64,000 bases of DNA, taken from contig NZ_CP126742.1 in NCBI RefSeq assembly GCF_030246945.1, positions 2,542,001-2,606,000 on the forward strand, read 5' to 3'. Each line of letters begins with the position of its first letter. The first letter of the stretch is position 1. The translations under genes were made by a program, and so were the position numbers. Source of the DNA: Microbacterium sp. zg-Y1090 (GTDB taxonomy: Bacteria; Actinomycetota; Actinomycetes; Actinomycetales; Microbacteriaceae). Below, one piece after another: positions 9,087 through 18,015 of this stretch. Under the pieces are notes generated by a model. That model did no database searches and was not told the origin of the DNA. It worked only from the letters and a program-made list of their open reading frames with translations.

Positions 9087-10357
9087 TGCTGCAGACCGGG
9101 GTACAGCGGGAACGCCGCGGTGAGCGCGGCGACGCGCACACGCAGCGCCTCGAGGTCGGCGCCCGGCTGCAGGGCCAGGGCGATGACGTCGGCGACCTCG
9201 GTGAACTCGGCGTCACCGAACCCGCGGGTCGCGAGCGCAGGCGTCCCGATGCGCAGGCCCGAGGTCACCATCGGCGGCCGCGGGTCGTTGGGGACGGCGT
9301 TGCGGTTCACCGTGATGTGGATCTCGTGCAGCAGATCCTCGGCCTGCTTGCCGTCGATCGCCGCGTCGCGCAGGTCCACCAGCACCAGGTGCACGTCGGT
9401 GCCGCCGGAGCGCACCGCGATGCCGGCATCCTTGACGTCCTGCTGCGTGAGGCGGTCGGCGAGGATCGCAGCTCCCCGCAGCACGCGCTCCTGCCGCTCG
9501 ACGAACTCGGGGGTCGCGGCGAGCTTGAACGCCGTCGCCTTGGCGGCGATGACGTGCATGAGCGGCCCGCCCTGCTGACCCGGGAAGACGGCGGTGTTGA
9601 TCTTCTTGGCGATGTCGGCGTCGTTGCTGAGGATGAAGCCGGAGCGCGGCCCGCCGATGGTCTTGTGCACGGTCGACGACACGACGTGCGCGTGCGGCAC
9701 GGGGTTCGGGTGCAGCCCGGCGGCGACGAGCCCGGCGAAGTGTGCCATGTCGACCCAGAGAAGCGCGCCCACCTCGTCGGCGATGGCGCGGAAGGCGGCG
9801 AAGTCCAGCTGACGGGGGTAGGCCGACCAGCCCGCGATGATGACCTTCGGCTTGTGCTCGAGGGCGAGGCGGCGCACCTCGTCCATGTCGACCAGCGACG
9901 TCTCGGCATCCACGCCGTACGCGACGATGTTGTAGAGCCGGCCCGAGAAGTTGATCTTCATGCCGTGCGTCAGGTGACCGCCGTGGTCGAGCGAGAGACC
10001 CAGCAGCGTGTCGCCGGGGCGGGCGATGGCGTGCAGCACCGCCGCGTTGGCCGACGCGCCCGAGTGCGGCTGCACGTTGGCGAACTGCGCGCCGAACAGC
10101 GACTTCGCCCGCTCGATGGCGAGCTCCTCGGCGACGTCGACCTCTTCGCAGCCGCCGTAGTAGCGGCGACCCGGGTAGCCCTCGGCGTATTTGTTGGTCA
10201 GCACCGAGCCCTGCGACTGCAGCACCGACACCGGCACGAAGTTCTCGGAGGCGATCATCTCGAGGTAGCCGCGCTGGCGGTCGAGCTCGCGCTCGAGCAC
10301 CTGTGCGATCTCGGGATCGACCTCGGCGAGGGGGGCGTTGAACACGGAATCGGTCAT
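9083..10357 (-). CDS. glyA: serine hydroxymethyltransferase
   Basis: 424 residues. The PLP enzyme moves a one-carbon unit from serine to tetrahydrofolate. Start chosen at MTDSVFNAP, because the family begins there; the frame stays open upstream but that part lies in the riboswitch. Recognisable blocks are [24 protein letters not shown] (about residues 51-63), [11 protein letters not shown], and the PLP-lysine segment [15 protein letters not shown]. It is the first gene of a two-gene operon with folD and is preceded by a ZTP riboswitch, so the pair supplies formyl-THF for purine synthesis. Confidence 0.97.
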   Translation of the reverse strand: MTDSVFNAPLAEVDPEIAQVLERELDRQRGYLEMIASENFVPVSVLQSQGSVLTNKYAEGYPGRRYYGGCEEVDVAEELAIERAKSLFGAQFANVQPHSGASANAAVLHAIARPGDTLLGLSLDHGGHLTHGMKINFSGRLYNIVAYGVDAETSLVDMDEVRRLALEHKPKVIIAGWSAYPRQLDFAAFRAIADEVGALLWVDMAHFAGLVAAGLHPNPVPHAHVVSSTVHKTIGGPRSGFILSNDADIAKKINTAVFPGQQGGPLMHVIAAKATAFKLAATPEFVERQERVLRGAAILADRLTQQDVKDAGIAVRSGGTDVHLVLVDLRDAAIDGKQAEDLLHEIHITVNRNAVPNDPRPPMVTSGLRIGTPALATRGFGDAEFTEVADVIALALQPGADLEALRVRVAALTAAFPLYPGLQQ

Positions 10358-10420
10358 GGCGATCTCCAGACGGCAGCGGTACGTGATGGTCGAGAAGCCC
10401 GCGCACGGGCGTATCGAGAC

Positions 10421-10497
10421 CCGGCCCAGGCGTGCGGTCGAATGCCCTGTCGGTCGCTCCCCGGTGGTCACCCACCTCAACGCCAGTCGCGACACCC
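10421..10497 (-). promoter_or_regulatory. ZTP (pfl) riboswitch aptamer
   Basis: Read on the minus strand, the element begins GGGTGTCGCGACTGGCG, continues with GGTGGGTGACCACCGGGGAGCG-type pairing, and ends CGCCTGGGCCGG. These match the conserved ACUGGCG, GGUGGG, ACCACCGGGGAGCG and CGCCUGGGC blocks of the published ZTP/ZMP-sensing pfl aptamer. It ends about 63 bases before the glyA start. A hairpin with GCCCG/CGGGC stem at about 10390-10417 lies between aptamer and gene and may be the expression platform. Known logic: Z nucleotides build up when 10-formyl-THF is short and turn on folate one-carbon genes, which fits glyA-folD. Confidence 0.92.
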
Positions 10498-10499
10498 AG

Positions 10500-10505
10500 A
10501 GCATA
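10500..10505 (-). promoter_or_regulatory. -10 box of the glyA-folD operon
   Basis: TATGCT on the minus strand lies directly before the ZTP aptamer, so transcription would start at or just inside the first aptamer bases. No convincing -35 hexamer is seen. Confidence 0.6.
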
Positions 10506-10589
10506 GCGGATGCCGCGTGGGCCACCCCCGCCGCGTGCCGGGCGACACCGCGCGGACAGGCGGATCACGCGTTGCTACGCTGGTGCACC

Positions 10590-11747
10590 GTGAAGACCCA
10601 GGGCGCACTCCGCGCGGACCGCGTCATCCATCACGTCCGGCTCATCGATGCCGGGGAGATCACCGACGACGCCTGGATCGCGTTCCGCGACGGGCGGGTC
10701 GCCGCCGTCGGGCAGGGCGACACCTGGCGAGACCACTCCCCCGTCGATGTGCACGACGGGGACGGCGCATGGCTCACCCCCGGGTTCGTCGACATCCACG
10801 CGCACGGCGGGGCGGGCCACGCGTTCGACGACGGGGCCGACGCCATCGCCGAGGCGCGCGCGATGCACCGCTCCCGCGGGACCACCCGGGCGGTGCTGTC
10901 TCTCGTGACGGCATCCATCGACGACCTCGCCGCACGCGTCGCGACGGTCGCACGTCTGGCCCGAGAGGATGCCACGATCCTCGGCTCGCACCTCGAGGGC
11001 CCCTTCCTGGACCTCGGCCACAAGGGCGCGCACACCCCCGCGCTGCTGCGGGCACCGGACGCGGCCGCCGTCGACCGCCTGCTCGCTGCCGGCGACGGCA
11101 CCATCCGGCAGGTGACGCTCGCCCCCGAGCTTCCCGGAGCGGACGACGCGATCCGCCGGTTCACCGCCGCCGGCGTCGCCGTGGCGGTGGGGCACACCGA
11201 CGCCGACGCCGACGCCACCCGGCGCGCGTTCGACGCGGGTGCGACGATCCTCACGCATGCCTTCAACGGCATGCGCGGCATCCACCACCGGGATCCGGGG
11301 CCCGTCGTCGCGGCGATGCAGGACGAGCGGGTCACGCTCGAGCTCATCGCCGACGGGACCCACGTGCATCCCGACGTGATGCGGGTGGTGTTCGCCGGCG
11401 CTCCCGGCCGTGTCGCCCTCATCACCGATGCGATGGGGGCCGCCGGGTCGGCCGACGGCGCCTACACGCTCGGCGGGCTCGCGGTGACGGTGACCGACGG
11501 GGTGGCGCGCCTGGACGACGGCGGATCGATCGCCGGGTCGACGCTGACGCAGGACGCGGCGCTGCGGATCGTCACCGGGCAGTGCGGCGTCTCGATGCCC
11601 GACGCGGTCGACGCGCTCACCGCCGTGCCCGCCCGAGCCATCGGCGCACAGGCGGGATCGCTGGCCGTGGGCGCCACAGCCGATGCGGTGCTGCTGGACG
11701 CCGCACTCGGCGTCCGTGCGGTGTGGGTCGACGGCGTTCCCGCGTAG
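10590..11747 (+). CDS. nagA: N-acetylglucosamine-6-phosphate deacetylase
   Basis: 385 residues starting at GTG (VKTQGALRADR). The amidohydrolase removes acetate from GlcNAc-6-P in the cytosol. Metal and substrate motifs are seen in order: GFVDIHAHGG (about residues 65-74), LEGPFL (about 133-138), VGHTDADA, THAFNGM and LITDAMGA, the last with the catalytic Asp. A TACGCT box at 10576-10581 lies eight bases before the GTG, so the message is probably leaderless. nagB lies 2 kb away on the other strand, so the two genes are not one operon here. Confidence 0.95.
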   Translation: MKTQGALRADRVIHHVRLIDAGEITDDAWIAFRDGRVAAVGQGDTWRDHSPVDVHDGDGAWLTPGFVDIHAHGGAGHAFDDGADAIAEARAMHRSRGTTRAVLSLVTASIDDLAARVATVARLAREDATILGSHLEGPFLDLGHKGAHTPALLRAPDAAAVDRLLAAGDGTIRQVTLAPELPGADDAIRRFTAAGVAVAVGHTDADADATRRAFDAGATILTHAFNGMRGIHHRDPGPVVAAMQDERVTLELIADGTHVHPDVMRVVFAGAPGRVALITDAMGAAGSADGAYTLGGLAVTVTDGVARLDDGGSIAGSTLTQDAALRIVTGQCGVSMPDAVDALTAVPARAIGAQAGSLAVGATADAVLLDAALGVRAVWVDGVPA

Positions 11748-11790
11748 CCGTCCCGCGGGCCCCAGGCCGCGCCGCACGTAGACTGAGGGC

Positions 11791-12204
11791 ATGTCCGATC
11801 TGCCCTCCGTGCGCCCCGCGAAACCCGCCGAGCCGCAGCCGACGTCCGCCGAGCCGCAGCCCGGCACGCGGCGCGCCCTCGACGTGATCGACGTGCTGTC
11901 GGTCGTCGCCGGCCTCTTCGCGTTCGGCACTCTGGCCTTCTGGGGCTTCATCGCGTGGGACGTCCCCTGGAATCTCGTCGTCGGCATCGGCGCCCCCGTC
12001 GTGGCGATCCTGCTGTGGGCGCTGTTCGTCTCCCCTCGCGCCGTGCTCGCGGTGCACCCGTTCGTGCGGGCCCTCGTGGAGCTGCTGGTCTACGCGGCCG
12101 CGACGATCGCCTGGTGGGCGCTCGGCAACGTGTGGGTCGGCCTCGGCTTCGCCGTCGTCGCCGTCACCGTCGGCGTCATCTCCGGCCGGCGTCGCCTGGC
12201 ATGA
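11791..12204 (+). CDS. YrdB-like (DUF2568) small membrane protein
   Basis: 137 residues: a Pro/Ala-rich, polar N-terminus of about 27 residues, then four hydrophobic helices. PWNLVVGIGAPVVAILLWALFVSPRA (given in parts: PWNLVVGIGAP and LLWALFVSPRA) fits the YrdB/DUF2568 pattern as I remember it. Function unknown. TAGACT at 11779-11784 lies six bases before the ATG, so the message is probably leaderless. The stop overlaps the start of the next gene as ATGA. Confidence 0.75.
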   Translation: MSDLPSVRPAKPAEPQPTSAEPQPGTRRALDVIDVLSVVAGLFAFGTLAFWGFIAWDVPWNLVVGIGAPVVAILLWALFVSPRAVLAVHPFVRALVELLVYAAATIAWWALGNVWVGLGFAVVAVTVGVISGRRRLA

Positions 12205-13583
12205 GCACCGCCGCGCAGCCGGCGACCGACGTGGTCGCGCTGCTGCGCGAAGCGCTCGGCGCCGGGGTCGACACCTCCCCCGCGGCGCGGCAGGCGGCAC
12301 GCGCCGACAAGTCCGGCCACGCGTCCTCCGGCGCACCGCTGGCCGTCGTGCACGCGGCATCCGTCGCGGACGTGCAGCACACGCTGCGCATCGCCACCGC
12401 CACCGGCACCCCCGTGGTGACCCGCGGCGCCGGCACGGGACTGGCCGGCGGCGCCAACGCGGGTGACGGTGAGATCGCGCTGTCGGTGCGGGGCATGGAC
12501 CGCATCCTCGAGGTGCGTCCCGACGACCTGCTCGCGGTGGTGGAGCCCGGCATCATCAACGCCGAGCTGAACGCCGCGCTCGCCCCGCAGGGGCTGTGGT
12601 GGGCCCCCGACCCCGCCAGCCGCGACATCTCCACCGTCGGCGGGAACATCGCCACCGGCGCCGGCGGTCTGCTGTGCGCCAAGTACGGCGTCGTGCGCGA
12701 TGCCGTGCTCGGCCTGGATGTGGTGCTCGCCGACGGCCGGCTGCTGCGCCTCGGCCACCGCAGCGTCAAGGGCGTCACCGGCCTCGACCTCACCGCGCTC
12801 ATGATCGGCTCGGAAGGAACCCTCGGCGTCATCGTGGGTGCCACGCTCAAGCTGCGCCGCCTCGTCCCCGGCGGCACGCGCACCCTCGCCGCCACGTTCT
12901 CCGACGTGCGCGCGGCCGCCGTCGGTTCGGCCGCGGTCACCGCCGCGGGCCTGCAGCCGGCGATCATGGAGCTGATGGATGCCGTCAGCCTCGAGGCGGT
13001 CCACCGACTGCTGCAGCTGACGCCCCCCACCCCGGGTGCGGCCCAGCTCACGATCCAGACCGACGGTCCCGCCGCCGACGCCGAGGCCCGCGACATCGCC
13101 GCCGTGCTGAGCGCCGCGGGAGGAACGGTGGTGCTCGCCGAGGACGAGGCCGAGGGCGAGCGCCTGCTGGCGGTGCGCCGTGCGATGCACCCGGCCATGG
13201 AGACCCTCGGCACGACCCTCATCGAGGACGTCTCGGTGCCCCGCAGCGCCCTGCCTGCGATGTTCGACGAGATCGCCCGCGTCGAGCGCGACCACGGCAT
13301 GGTGATCCCGACGGTGGCGCACGCCGGCGACGGCAACCTGCACCCGAACTTCGTGTTCGAGGGCGCCGAGGTGCCGCCGGCGGTCTGGGATGCGGCGGAC
13401 GACCTGTTCCGGTCAGCGCTGCGCCTCGGCGGCACGCTGACCGGCGAGCACGGCATCGGCGTGCTCAAGCGGCGGTGGCTGGCCGACGAGCTCGGCGACG
13501 ATCAGTGGCAGCTGCAGCGGGACATCGCCCGCGTGTTCGACCCTCTCGGGATCCTCAATCCCGGCAAGGTCTTCTCCCCCTGA
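12201..13583 (+). CDS. FAD-binding oxidase/dehydrogenase, GlcD / D-2-hydroxyacid type
   Basis: 460 residues of the vanillyl-alcohol-oxidase flavoprotein family. The N-terminal FAD-binding domain shows TRGAGTGLAGGAN (about residues 74-86) and STVGGNIATGAGGLLCAKYG (about 144-163); the C-terminal FAD-linked oxidase domain shows HAGDGNLHPNF and GEHGIGVLKR with the metal/substrate His residues, ending LNPGKVF. Such enzymes oxidise glycolate, D-lactate or other D-2-hydroxyacids; the exact substrate cannot be told. The start overlaps the previous stop (ATGA), so the two are co-translated. A long frame open upstream is a shadow of the previous gene. Confidence 0.9.
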   Translation: MSTAAQPATDVVALLREALGAGVDTSPAARQAARADKSGHASSGAPLAVVHAASVADVQHTLRIATATGTPVVTRGAGTGLAGGANAGDGEIALSVRGMDRILEVRPDDLLAVVEPGIINAELNAALAPQGLWWAPDPASRDISTVGGNIATGAGGLLCAKYGVVRDAVLGLDVVLADGRLLRLGHRSVKGVTGLDLTALMIGSEGTLGVIVGATLKLRRLVPGGTRTLAATFSDVRAAAVGSAAVTAAGLQPAIMELMDAVSLEAVHRLLQLTPPTPGAAQLTIQTDGPAADAEARDIAAVLSAAGGTVVLAEDEAEGERLLAVRRAMHPAMETLGTTLIEDVSVPRSALPAMFDEIARVERDHGMVIPTVAHAGDGNLHPNFVFEGAEVPPAVWDAADDLFRSALRLGGTLTGEHGIGVLKRRWLADELGDDQWQLQRDIARVFDPLGILNPGKVFSP

Positions 13584-13605
13584 GCGCCGCCGGCCCGCGC
13601 CGTGC

Positions 13606-14385
13606 TCAGAGACCCTGCCAGGCCGGCTTGTTCTCCCAGGTGTAGCGGTAGTAGTCGGAACGCTGCAGCTGGGACGCCGCGGCTTCGTCGACCACGACCG
13701 TCGCGTGCGGGTGCAGCTGGATCGCGGAGCCCGGGAGCGACGCGGTCACCGGCCCCTCGACCGCGCCGGCCACCGCAGCGGCCTTGCCCTCGCCGAAGGC
13801 CAGCAGCACCAGGTGCCGGGCCGAGAGGATGGTGCCCAGGCCCTGCGTGATGCAGTGCATCGGCACCTCGTCGACCGAGGTGAAGAAGCGCGCGTTGTCG
13901 TCGCGCGTCTGCGCGGTGAGCGTCTTCACCCTCGTGCGGGAGGCGAAGGACGATCCCGGCTCGTTGAAGCCGATGTGCCCGTCGGTGCCGATGCCGAGGA
14001 TCTGCAGGTCGACACCGCCGGCCTCGGCGATCGCGCGCTCGTAATCCTCGCCGGCGTGCTCGATGCCCTCGAGCGACCCGTTCGGCACCCGCACCCGCGC
14101 AGGATCCAGTCCGAGCGGCTCGACGACCTCACGCGTGATGACGTTGCGGTAGCTCTCGGGGTGGGCGGGGTCGATGCCCACGTACTCGTCCAGTGCGAAC
14201 CCGCGCACCCGGGAGAAGTCCACCTCGCCGTGACGGGCGCGCAGCGCCTCGTAGACCGGAAGCGGGGTGGAACCGGTGGCCAGTCCCAGCACGGCGTCCG
14301 GCTTGCGCTCGACCAGACCCAGAATCTCCGCTGCGACGAGTGCTCCGGCATCCGCCTTCGACGGGACGATCACGATCTCAGCCAT
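13606..14385 (-). CDS. nagB: glucosamine-6-phosphate deaminase
   Basis: 259 residues, typical NagB length. It converts GlcN-6-P to fructose-6-P and ammonia. GLATGSTPLPVYEAL (about residues 36-50), FALDEYVGIDPAHPESY (about 65-81), ILGIGTDGHIGFNEPG (about 127-142) with the catalytic Asp/His, and HLVLLAFGEGKA are clear. Start chosen at MAEIVIVPS with GAGGAGG seven bases upstream; the open frame before it has no support. It converges on the GlcD-like gene, leaving 22 bases between. Confidence 0.96.
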   Translation of the reverse strand: MAEIVIVPSKADAGALVAAEILGLVERKPDAVLGLATGSTPLPVYEALRARHGEVDFSRVRGFALDEYVGIDPAHPESYRNVITREVVEPLGLDPARVRVPNGSLEGIEHAGEDYERAIAEAGGVDLQILGIGTDGHIGFNEPGSSFASRTRVKTLTAQTRDDNARFFTSVDEVPMHCITQGLGTILSARHLVLLAFGEGKAAAVAGAVEGPVTASLPGSAIQLHPHATVVVDEAAASQLQRSDYYRYTWENKPAWQGL

Positions 14386-14512
14386 GGGTTGCTTCCTCCT
14401 CGGTGGTGGCGACGGCGCCGATCGGCGCGGACGACATCTCCATCCAACCGCACCTCGGCGCGCGCCGCCGCAGGTCGCGCGCACGCCGGTGCGTCTTTCC
14501 GTGACCGATCCG

Positions 14513-14541
14513 TTGCCCCCGGTGTGTCACCCGTCTATTAC
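14513..14541 (+). promoter_or_regulatory. sigma-70-type promoter of the L,D-transpeptidase gene
   Basis: TTGCCC (14513-14518) and TATTAC (14536-14541) are 17 bases apart. The start site would fall near 14548, leaving a leader of about 37 bases with a GGGGGGTGG ribosome-binding site before GTG 14585. This argues against ATG 14543 as start. Confidence 0.6.
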
Positions 14542-14584
14542 CATGGAGAGGACGTATCGACTCACACAAACCGGGGGGTGGATT

Positions 14585-16063
14585 GTGACGGACGTGGTCA
14601 CCAGACCTGAGACAGGCAGTTCGGACGCCGTTGGCGGCGATGACGCGACGACCGTCGTCCTCGATCCGACGGGTACCGACTCCGACGTGCGCTGGGCCCC
14701 CGTGGAACCGGCGCCCAAGAAGCGGCACCTCGGTCTGTGGATCGGCATTCCCGCCGCCGTGGTCGCGCTGGGTGCGGCCGCTGCCTCCCTCGTGCTCGTC
14801 GCCCCCGGCACCAGCGTCGCCGGCGTCTCCGTCGGCTGGCTCACTCCCGGGGCTGCCGCCGAGGCGGTCTCGGAGCGGCTCAACGGGACCGAACTCATCG
14901 TCGACGGCACAGCCGTGTCGGCCGCCGACCTGGGCGCCACCATCGACGCGCAGGCGCTCGCGAGTGCCGCGTTCGAGGAGCGTCCCCTGTGGAACGTGAC
15001 CCAGTGGTTCGGCGATCCGATCGCCGCGCCGGTGGCGATCGACGCGGAGCAGGCCGCCACCGCGGTGCGCGACGCCGCGCCGGGCCTGTACGTCGCGCCC
15101 ACCGACGCCGAATTGGCGTTCGATGCGGCCTCTCAGACGTACGTCGTCACCCCCGCCATCGACGGCGAGGGCGTCGACCCCGCGTCGGTGCAGAGCGCGC
15201 TGCAGCAGGCCTTCGACGGCGGGGCATCCTCGGTGGTCCTCGAGGACCCCTCGATGGCTCCGCTGGCCGCCCACACGACCACCGAAGAGGCCCAGACCGG
15301 CGCCGACGTGCTCAACGCCATGCTCTCCTCCGCCGGGTTCTACATCGGTGAGGAGCGCGCCGTCCCGATCGACCCCGCCCTGCTGGCATCCTGGATCACC
15401 GTCTCCACCGACGACGACGGCGGCGTCGTGTTCACCGCCGACGCCGACGCGATCCAGCCGGTCGTCGACACGCTCCCGGGGATCGTCGACCGCGACCCGG
15501 TGGACGCCACCGTCATCACCAACAGCGCCGGCGAGAACCTCTGGGACATCCAGGCGGGCCAGACCGGCCGCGCCCTGGAATCCACCGACGGCATCGCCGC
15601 GGGCTTCGCCGAGCAGCTGGCCGACGGCAACGCCGTCTACGCCCTTCCCGTCGTCGAGACGGAGTTCAAGACCACCGCGCTGGCCCGGTCGATCGACGTC
15701 AACCTCAGCAGCCAGTGGGTGACCCTCTGGGAGAACGGCAAGGCCGTCGACGGCTGGTCGGTCTCCACGGGAAAGCAGGGCGCTCCCACCTATCCCGGTG
15801 AATACACGATCCAGAGCATGTACCCCATGCAGACGCTCTACGGCACGTACCGCGGACCGAACGGCGAGGACCTCGGCCCCTACGTGCAGCCCGACGTGAA
15901 GTGGATGATGTACTTCAACGGCGGCCAGGCGTTCCACGGCGTGTACTGGCACAGCAACTGGGGAACCCCGAGCAGCCACGGCTGTGTCGGGATGCCCGAG
16001 TGGCGTGCCGCGCAGCTGTACGACTGGGCGGCTCCCGGCGTCGAGGTGTCGATCCACTACTGA
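14585..16063 (+). CDS. L,D-transpeptidase (YkuD) with peptidoglycan-binding domain, membrane-anchored
   Basis: 492 residues from GTG. A short charged N-terminus (about 1-50) is followed by one transmembrane helix (LWIGIPAAVVALGAAAASLV, about 54-73), two tandem YoaR-like/putative peptidoglycan-binding repeats (about 75-365) and a C-terminal YkuD catalytic domain. The active-site motif SSHGCVGM carries Cys467, with the upstream His in FHGVYWHSNW. Such enzymes form 3-3 cross-links in the cell wall on the outer side of the membrane. The start was chosen because the transcript predicted from the promoter begins after the upstream ATG and because of the strong GGGGGGTGG. Confidence 0.93.
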   Translation: MTDVVTRPETGSSDAVGGDDATTVVLDPTGTDSDVRWAPVEPAPKKRHLGLWIGIPAAVVALGAAAASLVLVAPGTSVAGVSVGWLTPGAAAEAVSERLNGTELIVDGTAVSAADLGATIDAQALASAAFEERPLWNVTQWFGDPIAAPVAIDAEQAATAVRDAAPGLYVAPTDAELAFDAASQTYVVTPAIDGEGVDPASVQSALQQAFDGGASSVVLEDPSMAPLAAHTTTEEAQTGADVLNAMLSSAGFYIGEERAVPIDPALLASWITVSTDDDGGVVFTADADAIQPVVDTLPGIVDRDPVDATVITNSAGENLWDIQAGQTGRALESTDGIAAGFAEQLADGNAVYALPVVETEFKTTALARSIDVNLSSQWVTLWENGKAVDGWSVSTGKQGAPTYPGEYTIQSMYPMQTLYGTYRGPNGEDLGPYVQPDVKWMMYFNGGQAFHGVYWHSNWGTPSSHGCVGMPEWRAAQLYDWAAPGVEVSIHY

Positions 16064-16091
16064 GGCGCGCGCCACCTCTAGGGTGGCGTTC

Positions 16092-17066
16092 GTGCCCCGC
16101 TTCGACCTCTCTCCCGCCGAGCTCGCCGTCTACCGACCCGATGTGCGCGAACCGCACGATTTCGACGGGTTCTGGGAGCGCACGCTGCAGGAGTCGCGCG
16201 CCCGCGGCGGCGAGGTGACGCGCGAGCGCGTCGCCACCCCGTTCACGGTGCTCGAGGTCTTCGACGTCACCTTCCCGGGGTTCGACGGCGACCCGGTGCG
16301 CGCCTGGCTGACCCTGCCCCGCGGCGCGGAGGGCCCGCTTCCGGCAGTCGTGGAGTACAACGGCTACGGCGGGGGACGGGGTCTTCCCGGGGAGCGCAGC
16401 ACCTGGGCGACCGCCGGCTATGCCCACCTGTTCATGGACACCCGCGGTCAGGGCTCGACCTGGGGCTCGGGCGGGGACACCCCCGATCCGCACGGGGCGG
16501 GACCCGCTGCGAACGGGTTCATGACCCGCGGCATCCTCGACCCGGAGCAGTACTACTACCGCCGCGTGTTCACCGACGCGGTGCGCGCGGTCGACGCCGT
16601 CCGGGCGATGCCCGAGGTCGACCCGACACGCGTCGCCGTCACGGGAGGCAGCCAGGGCGGCGGCATCACGCTGGCCGTGGCGGGGCTGTGCGACGGTCTC
16701 GTCGCGGCCATGCCCGACGTGCCGTTCCTGTGCCACTTCGATCGCGCCGTGGGGCTCACCGACAGCGATCCCTATCAGGAGGTCGTGCGCTATCTCTCCG
16801 TGCACCGCGGCGCGGACGAGGCGGTGTTCCGCACCCTGTCGTACTTCGACGGGGTCGCCTTCGCGCGTCGGGCGACGGCGCCGTCGCTGTTCTCGGTCGC
16901 CCTCCTCGACCCGGTGTGCCCGCCGTCGACCGTCTACGCGGCGTTCAACCACTACCGCGGCGAGAAGGCGATCGAGGTCTACACCCACAACGAGCACGAG
17001 GGCGGGCAGGCGTACCAGTGGTTCGCGCAGGCCGCCTTCCTCGGCCGGCAGGTGTCGCGCGGGTGA
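16092..17066 (+). CDS. acetylxylan esterase / cephalosporin-C deacetylase (CE7 family)
   Basis: 324 residues, the usual CE7 size, from GTG (VPRFDLSPAELAVYRP). The alpha/beta hydrolase shows the family motifs RGQGST (about residues 117-122), GGSQGGG (nucleophile Ser, about 180-186) and HNEHEGG (catalytic His near 303), with Asp in LLDPVCPP. It removes acetyl groups from short xylo-oligosaccharides and similar sugars; no signal peptide is seen, so it acts in the cytosol. TAGGGT at 16079-16084 lies seven bases before the GTG: probable leaderless start, so transcription is independent of the transpeptidase gene 28 bases upstream. Confidence 0.93.
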   Translation: MPRFDLSPAELAVYRPDVREPHDFDGFWERTLQESRARGGEVTRERVATPFTVLEVFDVTFPGFDGDPVRAWLTLPRGAEGPLPAVVEYNGYGGGRGLPGERSTWATAGYAHLFMDTRGQGSTWGSGGDTPDPHGAGPAANGFMTRGILDPEQYYYRRVFTDAVRAVDAVRAMPEVDPTRVAVTGGSQGGGITLAVAGLCDGLVAAMPDVPFLCHFDRAVGLTDSDPYQEVVRYLSVHRGADEAVFRTLSYFDGVAFARRATAPSLFSVALLDPVCPPSTVYAAFNHYRGEKAIEVYTHNEHEGGQAYQWFAQAAFLGRQVSRG

Positions 17067-17130
17067 CGGCGAGGTGACGGCATCCGGCCGAGCGTGCGTC
17101 GTGCCCGGAAACCCCGTTACCCTGTTGGGC

Positions 17131-17583
17131 ATGGCTGAGCTGCGTGTAGAGGAACTGTCCGCATCCACGATCGTCGCGGTGAACAACATGTCGCTCAAGC
17201 CCGGGCAGGAGCGCTTCCTCGCCCCCGAGAGCTACGCGATCGCCGCGACCGTCGTCAACCCCGCCACCGCCTGGCAGCGCGTCGTGCTCGACGGCGACGA
17301 GGTCGTCGGCTTCGTCAGCGCGAACTTCGACCCGGAGGCCCCGCAGGAGCACTTCCGCTCCGTGCTGTGGCGCATCAACGTGGATGCCGACGACCAGGGG
17401 CGCGGCGTCGGCCGCTTCGCCGTCGAGCAGCTGCTCGCGGAGGCCCGCGACCGCGGCATGGACCACGTCGACGTCATCTACGAGGGTGGCGAGGGCGGTC
17501 CGGAGACCTTCTTCCGCCGCGTGGGCTTCACCCCCGTCGGCGAGACCGAGTTCGGCGAGATCGTCGCCGAGGTGCGCCTCTAG
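17131..17583 (+). CDS. GNAT-family N-acetyltransferase
   Basis: 150 residues. The acetyl-CoA loop is DDQGRGVGRFAVEQLL (about 90-105) and the C-terminal block is ETFFRRVGFTPVGE. WRINVDADDQGRG resembles the spermidine/PaiA-type GNAT group, but the substrate is not known. TACCCT at 17118-17123 lies seven bases before the ATG, consistent with a leaderless message. An in-frame ATG at 17074 exists but lies before this box. Confidence 0.85.
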   Translation: MAELRVEELSASTIVAVNNMSLKPGQERFLAPESYAIAATVVNPATAWQRVVLDGDEVVGFVSANFDPEAPQEHFRSVLWRINVDADDQGRGVGRFAVEQLLAEARDRGMDHVDVIYEGGEGGPETFFRRVGFTPVGETEFGEIVAEVRL

Positions 17584-17648
17584 TCGCTTCGCGCTTCGTC
17601 GCATCCGGTGTCGTCGCGGGGCCCTGTGTCTGCCGTGCCCCTCGCGCC

Positions 17649-17932
17649 GGTTCGGGGACCGATACGCGCCCCAAACCCGCCCACCCACGGGCTCGGGAAC
17701 CGATACGCGACCCAAACCGCCCACCCACGGGGTTCGGGAACCGACACGCGCCCCAAACCGCCCACCCACGGGGTTCGGGAACCGACACGCGACCCAAACG
17801 GGCCACGATCACCCACGCGCCCCGGGGATCCGACCCCCGCCCCAAACCCGCCCATCCGGGGGTTCGGGAGCCGATACGCGACCCAAACCGGCCCCGCGGC
17901 GGCTTCGGGAACCGATACGCGACCCAAACCGG
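17649..17932. repeat. tandem array of seven 41-bp repeats
   Basis: Copies of GGTTCGGGAACCGATACGCG followed by ACCCAAACCGCCCACCCACGG begin at 17649, 17690, 17731, 17772, 17820, 17861 and 17902. Spacing is 41 bases each time except one of 48. The copy at 17820 is the most diverged. Each unit holds a small palindrome (GGTTC-GG-GAACC). Since 41 is not a multiple of three and all frames read through as low-complexity Pro/Arg/Thr protein, the array is not coding. It fills most of the 468-base gap between the GNAT gene and icd. Confidence 0.92.
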
Positions 17933-17974
17933 AAGGGCGCGCCACGCGGCACCCCGCACGCGGGCTGAACGACG

Positions 17975-18015
17975 ACGGGCGGCCGAGATGACGGTTCATC
18001 GTCTCGGCCGCCCGT
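17975..18015. terminator. bidirectional hairpin between GNAT gene side and icd (GGCGGCCGAG family)
   Basis: ACGGGCGGCCGAGATGA (17975-17991) pairs with TCATCGTCTCGGCCGCCCGT (17996-18015) with a three-base bulge and a four-base loop. It lies 37 bases after the icd stop and can end the icd transcript. The tail TGCGGTCTCACGG (18016-18028) matches the tail of the hairpin at 8122. Confidence 0.75.

Noticed and set aside
14543..14545. ATG 14543 as start of the L,D-transpeptidase
   Set aside because: It lies within the predicted promoter/start-site region, whereas GTG 14585 has a strong ribosome-binding site.
17649..17932. CRISPR array
   Set aside because: There are no unique spacers; the entire 41-base unit repeats, and no cas genes are present.
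17600..17990. Several long overlapping reading frames across the 41-bp array
   Set aside because: They exist in both strands and several frames because the repeat has few stops; the period is not a multiple of three and no frame resembles a protein family.
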